Source: Candidatus Bathyarchaeota archaeon (GTDB lineage Archaea; Thermoproteota; Bathyarchaeia; Bathyarchaeales; WUQV01). From it: a DNA stretch of 64,000 bases. Of this stretch, positions 60,512-64,000 are shown in pieces. A program made the translations under genes and the position numbers. The stretch lies in assembly GCA_021158125.1 (NCBI GenBank), contig JAGGVF010000009.1, positions 1 to 64,000 on the forward strand, in the 5' to 3' direction. How positions within the stretch are numbered: the first letter of the stretch is position 1; each line of letters begins with the position of its first letter. The notes beneath the pieces are model-generated. The model was not told the origin of the DNA. It was given only the letters and a program-made list of their open reading frames with translations, and did not search any database.

Positions 60512-61639
60512 TTATGGAATCACCTCGCAACTGTTATACTTCATATGTTCAAAATCTTTTAGGCTTATCTTTCCCTCAGATATGAGCTTCTTAACTTTTG
60601 GCAACCCCAGTTTTAACGAATCAATCAAGTTTTTAATAGTCCTACAAACAAGCTTGTAAGCTTCGTCTGGCCAACGTTTAGTTAAGTTTGCATAGAGGCA
60701 TCTTCCCCCGCACTCATGGAATATTTCGCATTCTGTGCATGGACTTCCAACATATACTTTTTTCAGCCTAAGCGGATGAGCATTCTTTATGTGGCCTAAA
60801 TAGTAGTCTTTCATTCCGCTCATTATTGGACATGGAATAATGTGGCCGTCAGTCTGTATACTATAGTTTATCCACCCCGAACCGCAACGTAAGAGACTTT
60901 TCTCACCCTTCAAAAGGGACTCTGTAACAGCCAAAAATGGATAAATCCTTAAAACTTCCCCTTTCTTTTCCATACAGTCTATCCAAAATTTAACAAGTTT
61001 TCGGACGCCTGGATTATAGCTTTCCTCAACCCATTTCCTAAACTTTCCAAGTCTTTCGGGTATGTCGCTTCTCCAGAATCCAGCGTCAATTTGCCAATGA
61101 ACAGAAGAAAAAGAATAGTCTGGATTATTTAAAAGCCATAAAACTTGTTTGTAAATATCTGTTTCTTCCATTACCGTCATTCTTGCAATTATTTCGCCTT
61201 TAAACCCGGTTTCTTTGATAAACCGAAGATTCTTCATGATTTTTCGGTAAACACCCTTCCCACGATAATAATCTGTTAAGGACTCGTCTCCGTCTATTGA
61301 AACAAAAATTGTATGCAGTTTTTTCAAGTATTCTGCCTTAACTTTGTCTAAGTGCAGCCCGTTTGTTTGAATTATGAAATGCTTTGCCTTCACCATGTCC
61401 ATTATTTTTTCCATTTCTTCAATGCAAAGCAATGGCTCACCGCCGTAGAAAATGATAACTGCTTCCGGGTCTTTTTCAATAAAGCTTTTCAGAGCTTCTA
61501 TTTCATAGCTTATTTTGCTTGGAACCGAATAATCTATTCGGAAAGCTTCAAAATCAGTTTCCATTTCTTTCAACGATTTTTCATAGCAATATTTGCATTT
61601 CAAGTCGCATTTAGTTGTCAACAGCACATGATAGAACAT
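60512..61639 (-). CDS. Radical SAM/SPASM enzyme, AF1577-like
   Basis: A 375-residue radical SAM enzyme. The SAM cluster is held by Cys11, Cys15 and Cys18 in TTKCDLKCKYCYEKS; GGEPLL is the SAM-binding motif. The C-terminus has a SPASM-type domain with LRCGSGW, PCPIMSG, GSPCTECEIFHECGGRC and a later VCRT cysteine, for extra clusters. It resembles the AF1577-type (TIGR04084) putative peptide-modifying enzymes. No obvious precursor peptide adjoins it; the four-Cys protein at 59569 is the nearest small ORF. Confidence 0.85.
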   Translation of the reverse strand: MFYHVLLTTKCDLKCKYCYEKSLKEMETDFEAFRIDYSVPSKISYEIEALKSFIEKDPEAVIIFYGGEPLLCIEEMEKIMDMVKAKHFIIQTNGLHLDKVKAEYLKKLHTIFVSIDGDESLTDYYRGKGVYRKIMKNLRFIKETGFKGEIIARMTVMEETDIYKQVLWLLNNPDYSFSSVHWQIDAGFWRSDIPERLGKFRKWVEESYNPGVRKLVKFWIDCMEKKGEVLRIYPFLAVTESLLKGEKSLLRCGSGWINYSIQTDGHIIPCPIMSGMKDYYLGHIKNAHPLRLKKVYVGSPCTECEIFHECGGRCLYANLTKRWPDEAYKLVCRTIKNLIDSLKLGLPKVKKLISEGKISLKDFEHMKYNSCEVIP

Positions 61640-61718
61640 GCTTCATACACTGAAGACCATGCTTACGTTTTAATGAAAGAGTTAGCTTTCAAAAATATTT
61701 ACTTAACGATAAAACCAA

Positions 61719-62348
61719 TTACTTCTCCGCAGTAACAATTATGCGGCTTCTCAAATAATTATTCACTTTCTCCTCCACCGTTTTAAGATCAATTTTTCTA
61801 AAATCTTTCAAAAGTCTTCTCAATTCTTTTTCATCGACAAAGTGGTGAAGAATCCCTTTTTCTGGGCCAATCTCATCCATGAAAGTGTCTTCTTCAACTT
61901 TTATTCCTTTTCCATATCTACTACTCTTCTCTGAGTGAAAATTTGCGAGAAATAAGCCGTTATCCCTTAAAACTCTGTATATCTCGGAGATTGTCTTCTG
62001 AATTTCCATTTTTCTCTGATGATATATAGTGTTTATGCATATGACTGCGTCAAAGCACGAGTCAATGTATGGAATTGATTTCATGTCGGCTTTAATTAAT
62101 CCAGCTTCTAATTTCCGTTTTTTAATTCTTTCCTTTGTTATTTTTATCCCTACTTCAGAAAGATCTACTCCATAAACTTCAAATCTCCTTTCAGTTAGAT
62201 ATATTACGTGTCTTCCAGCTCCGCATCCTAAATCGAGAATTCGTTTTGCATTTTTCTTCTTTAGAACAGGCATTAGATTAACAACTAGTTCAGCAGGTTT
62301 TTCCGGCGAATAATCTTTTCGTTTAAGTATATGGTTCCACTCAGCCAT
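61719..62348 (-). CDS. Class I SAM-dependent methyltransferase
   Basis: A 209-residue Rossmann-fold methyltransferase. Motif I is ILDLGCGAGRHVIYL (about 36-50), followed by YGVDLSEVGI, an acidic loop KADMKSIPY and VICINTIYH. The substrate is unknown. Its start overlaps the end of the ChrB-like gene by eight bases, so the two are translationally coupled. Confidence 0.88.
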   Translation of the reverse strand: MAEWNHILKRKDYSPEKPAELVVNLMPVLKKKNAKRILDLGCGAGRHVIYLTERRFEVYGVDLSEVGIKITKERIKKRKLEAGLIKADMKSIPYIDSCFDAVICINTIYHQRKMEIQKTISEIYRVLRDNGLFLANFHSEKSSRYGKGIKVEEDTFMDEIGPEKGILHHFVDEKELRRLLKDFRKIDLKTVEEKVNNYLRSRIIVTAEK

Positions 62349-62847
62349 GGCTCTTTATCTTCGATTTTAAGAATTCAAAACGTTCTTTTCGACTCATTTT
62401 TTCCAGCTGGGCCTTGTATTGTTCACGAAGTAGCTTGAGCTGGCAATAGGCGTAAAGTGCATCATAGACAAAGAATCCTTTCTCTAAGGCTTCGTAGTCG
62501 TCTTTTACAATGTACATGGCTCCGGTCGCAATGGCGTCTAGTCCAGCTGCTTCTGGGACTTTATCCCTATCCGCACTTATGTCGGCTGAGTGAACTATTT
62601 TTGCAAGTTCAAGTAGAGCCGGATCTTTCAAGTCGTATTTTTCTATTATTGTTTCGAAACTGCACTTGTTATCGTGGTGGCCAAGCTCAACGCCTGGTAT
62701 GTCAAATGGGGTTCCATCTTCTGGTTTTAGCTCTGTTCCCGGCCAGGGAACAAACTTGAATTCTGCGTTGGGGTCTATAAACCTCTTTATCAACCATGGG
62801 CATGCAACTCGGTCTACATGGACATGCTCACGAGTTACCCACTTCAT
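62341..62847 (-). CDS. ChrB-like (chromate resistance domain) protein
   Basis: A 168-residue protein matching the C-terminal domain of ChrB. The signature WVTREHVHVDRVACPWLIKRFIDP is at residues 3-26, with FDIPGVELGHHDNKCSFE and HSADISADR following. In bacteria ChrB accompanies chromate exporters, but stand-alone archaeal homologs have no proven role; the His/Cys residues may bind metal or haem. No chrA is in the window. It is divergent from the MFS gene. Confidence 0.85.
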   Translation of the reverse strand: MKWVTREHVHVDRVACPWLIKRFIDPNAEFKFVPWPGTELKPEDGTPFDIPGVELGHHDNKCSFETIIEKYDLKDPALLELAKIVHSADISADRDKVPEAAGLDAIATGAMYIVKDDYEALEKGFFVYDALYAYCQLKLLREQYKAQLEKMSRKERFEFLKSKIKSHG

Positions 62848-62933
62848 TTTATCACCTTAAGAATAAGTTATGTATACTGCAACCTAGATAATATTTCCTT
62901 AAAGTTAATTAATTGACCTATGGCGAATGCACA

Positions 62934-64000
62934 TTGGGCAAGAATGGGAGAGTTCCAAGCGGTTTTCTTTTGCTTTGTTTTATGGGAGCCTTTGCCATAT
63001 TCAGCTCGACAATGTCTAAGTCTCCTACTCTTTCGTGGTTTTCAAAATTCCTCGGTGCAAACGATTTTGAGGTGGGACTCATCGCCGCAGCAAGCACCGT
63101 TACTGGAATATTCGTCAATGTGACTGCTGGCTCCCTTTCTGACGTTTATGGAAGAAGAAAACTGCTAACAATTTCCGGATTGATTTTTGCTTCAGCTCCG
63201 TTTCTTTATCTTTTTGTCACTGAAATTTGGCAGTTGGTTCTGCTTAGGATATATCATGGGTTTGCAACAGCCATTTTTATGCCTGTTTCATTGGCTTTTA
63301 TAGCTGACATGTTTGCTTCTCGTAGAGGAGAAGTGATGGGAATATTTACTTCTTCAACGATGATTGGTAGACTTTTAGCCCCCGTAGTTGCCGGTTTCTT
63401 GGTTTCCATCCAGTTTCTAGCTCCTTTCCAACTTGCCTACTTAGTTTGCGGTTTCGTAGGCCTTATAGCCATGTTTTCCTCTTTGGGAATAAAATCTGTA
63501 AGTTACGAGGAAGCTGGCGAAAGGATAAGCGTTGTTAAAGGCTTGAAGGCTGTTATAAGGAACACTGAGATAATCATAGTTAGCTCGGCTGAGGCGGCCA
63601 CATACTTCAGTATAGGCGCCGTTGAAACTTTCATGCCAATTTATTCGGACATAATTGGAATTGAAAAATGGATGACCGGCCTGATTATGAGCTTACAGAT
63701 ACTAACCATAGCTCTTCTCAGACCCGTTGCCGGCTTACTTTCAGACCGTTATGGAAGAAAACCCTTCATAATGATGGGCCTAGCAGTCTCAGCAATAAGT
63801 TTGCTGTTCCTTCCGTTTACAACCGAATTCTACAGTTTACTACTCGTAATGATAATGCATGGACTCGGAATATCATTAACCACTTCTTCAACTTCTCCGC
63901 TAATTTCGGAAATATCTTCAAAGGCTACAGTTGGCTTAGGGATGGGTGCTTTGGAAACAATAAAAGACGTTGGTCACGCCACTGGCCCGATGGTAGCCGG
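62934..64000 (+). CDS. MFS transporter, truncated by the window end
   Basis: An open frame of at least 355 codons that runs off the window. It shows the MFS loop 2-3 motif GSLSDVYGRRKLL, a repeat of it in the second half (GLLSDRYGRKPF), and about ten membrane segments so far. The substrate is unknown. The start is uncertain: TTG 62934 or TTG 62913 in the same frame; a TATA-like AGATAATATT at 62887-62896 fits either. It is divergent from the ChrB-like gene. Confidence 0.8.
   Translation, partial: MGKNGRVPSGFLLLCFMGAFAIFSSTMSKSPTLSWFSKFLGANDFEVGLIAAASTVTGIFVNVTAGSLSDVYGRRKLLTISGLIFASAPFLYLFVTEIWQLVLLRIYHGFATAIFMPVSLAFIADMFASRRGEVMGIFTSSTMIGRLLAPVVAGFLVSIQFLAPFQLAYLVCGFVGLIAMFSSLGIKSVSYEEAGERISVVKGLKAVIRNTEIIIVSSAEAATYFSIGAVETFMPIYSDIIGIEKWMTGLIMSLQILTIALLRPVAGLLSDRYGRKPFIMMGLAVSAISLLFLPFTTEFYSLLLVMIMHGLGISLTTSSTSPLISEISSKATVGLGMGALETIKDVGHATGPMVA

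Noticed and set aside
62920-63123. Plus-strand 67-codon frame at the start of the MFS gene
   Set aside because: The MFS frame, which runs to the end of the window, is in a different phase and carries the transporter motifs.
1-64000. CRISPR arrays, insertion sequences, integrases or long direct repeats
   Set aside because: None was recognised anywhere; tRNA genes have no adjoining integrase or duplicated tRNA end.

Overview
The window is about 64 kb of an archaeal chromosome. The archaeal markers are a type-A RNase P RNA, a group II chaperonin (thermosome), RadA, FEN-1, ribosomal protein S17e, diphthine synthase, the archaeal FAD synthetase/CTP-dependent riboflavin kinase pair, NFACT/Rqc2, TATA-box promoters and tRNA genes with introns. 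Frequent TTG starts, strong GGAGG-type ribosome binding sites and anaerobic Hdr/Tfr-like redox enzymes fit an anaerobic Thermoproteota-type archaeon, possibly Bathyarchaeia-like. The lineage is an inference; no rRNA is present to settle it.

Layout. 0-6 kb: RNase P RNA, a 31-residue lysine-rich ORF, initiator tRNA-Met, a TauE-like exporter, a DUF72 protein, an HtrA-like membrane protease and a PAC2-family protein. 6-21 kb: a surface-appendage region. On the plus strand are a 7-TM protein, two secreted proteins, a type IV pilin-like protein and a prepilin peptidase. On the minus strand is one tight operon: secretion ATPase, TadC/FlaJ-like platform protein, and five anchored pilin-like or TadE-like proteins, with a large beta-helix/PKD/Ig adhesin gene upstream. 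21-29 kb: thermosome, S17e, two-subunit fumarate hydratase, RadA with a small PIP-box-like partner, and NFACT. 29-32 kb: a polar amino-acid ABC transporter. 32-48 kb: housekeeping genes (PLP enzyme, FEN-1, a disrupted pcm, GlmS, DphB, RibL, RibK, rhomboid, DUF357, DUF371, AIM24, GDT1) and a thioredoxin / tiny Cys protein / polyferredoxin set. 49 kb: tRNA-Thr and tRNA-Leu; an intron-containing tRNA-Lys lies at 41.6 kb.

49.5-59.6 kb is a redox island. The minus-strand operon encodes an HdrA-type flavoprotein fused to a cysteine-less MvhD-like domain, EtfB, EtfA and an acyl-CoA dehydrogenase. Divergent from it are an HdrD-like protein, a fumarate reductase/succinate dehydrogenase flavoprotein and an SdhB-HdrD fusion resembling thiol:fumarate reductase. 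No membrane anchor subunits are present, so a soluble route linking acyl-CoA oxidation, ETF, an Hdr-like hub and fumarate/succinate is the simplest reading; the fumarate hydratase at 24 kb would supply or consume fumarate. 59.6-64 kb holds a four-Cys small protein, a SPOUT (Sfm1/DUF431) methyltransferase, a SPASM radical SAM enzyme, a class I methyltransferase overlapping a ChrB-like gene, and an MFS transporter cut by the window end.

The strongest candidates for something undescribed are the pilus/secretion operon with five large anchored pseudopilin-like subunits, the HdrA protein whose fused MvhD-like domain has lost its cysteines, and the combined HdrA-ETF-ACAD/Tfr island. Smaller points are a non-canonical tRNA-Lys intron, a hairpin that would mask the thermosome ribosome binding site, a PIP-box-like protein after radA, and a pcm gene broken by 40 bases. 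No CRISPR array, insertion sequence or integrase was seen.
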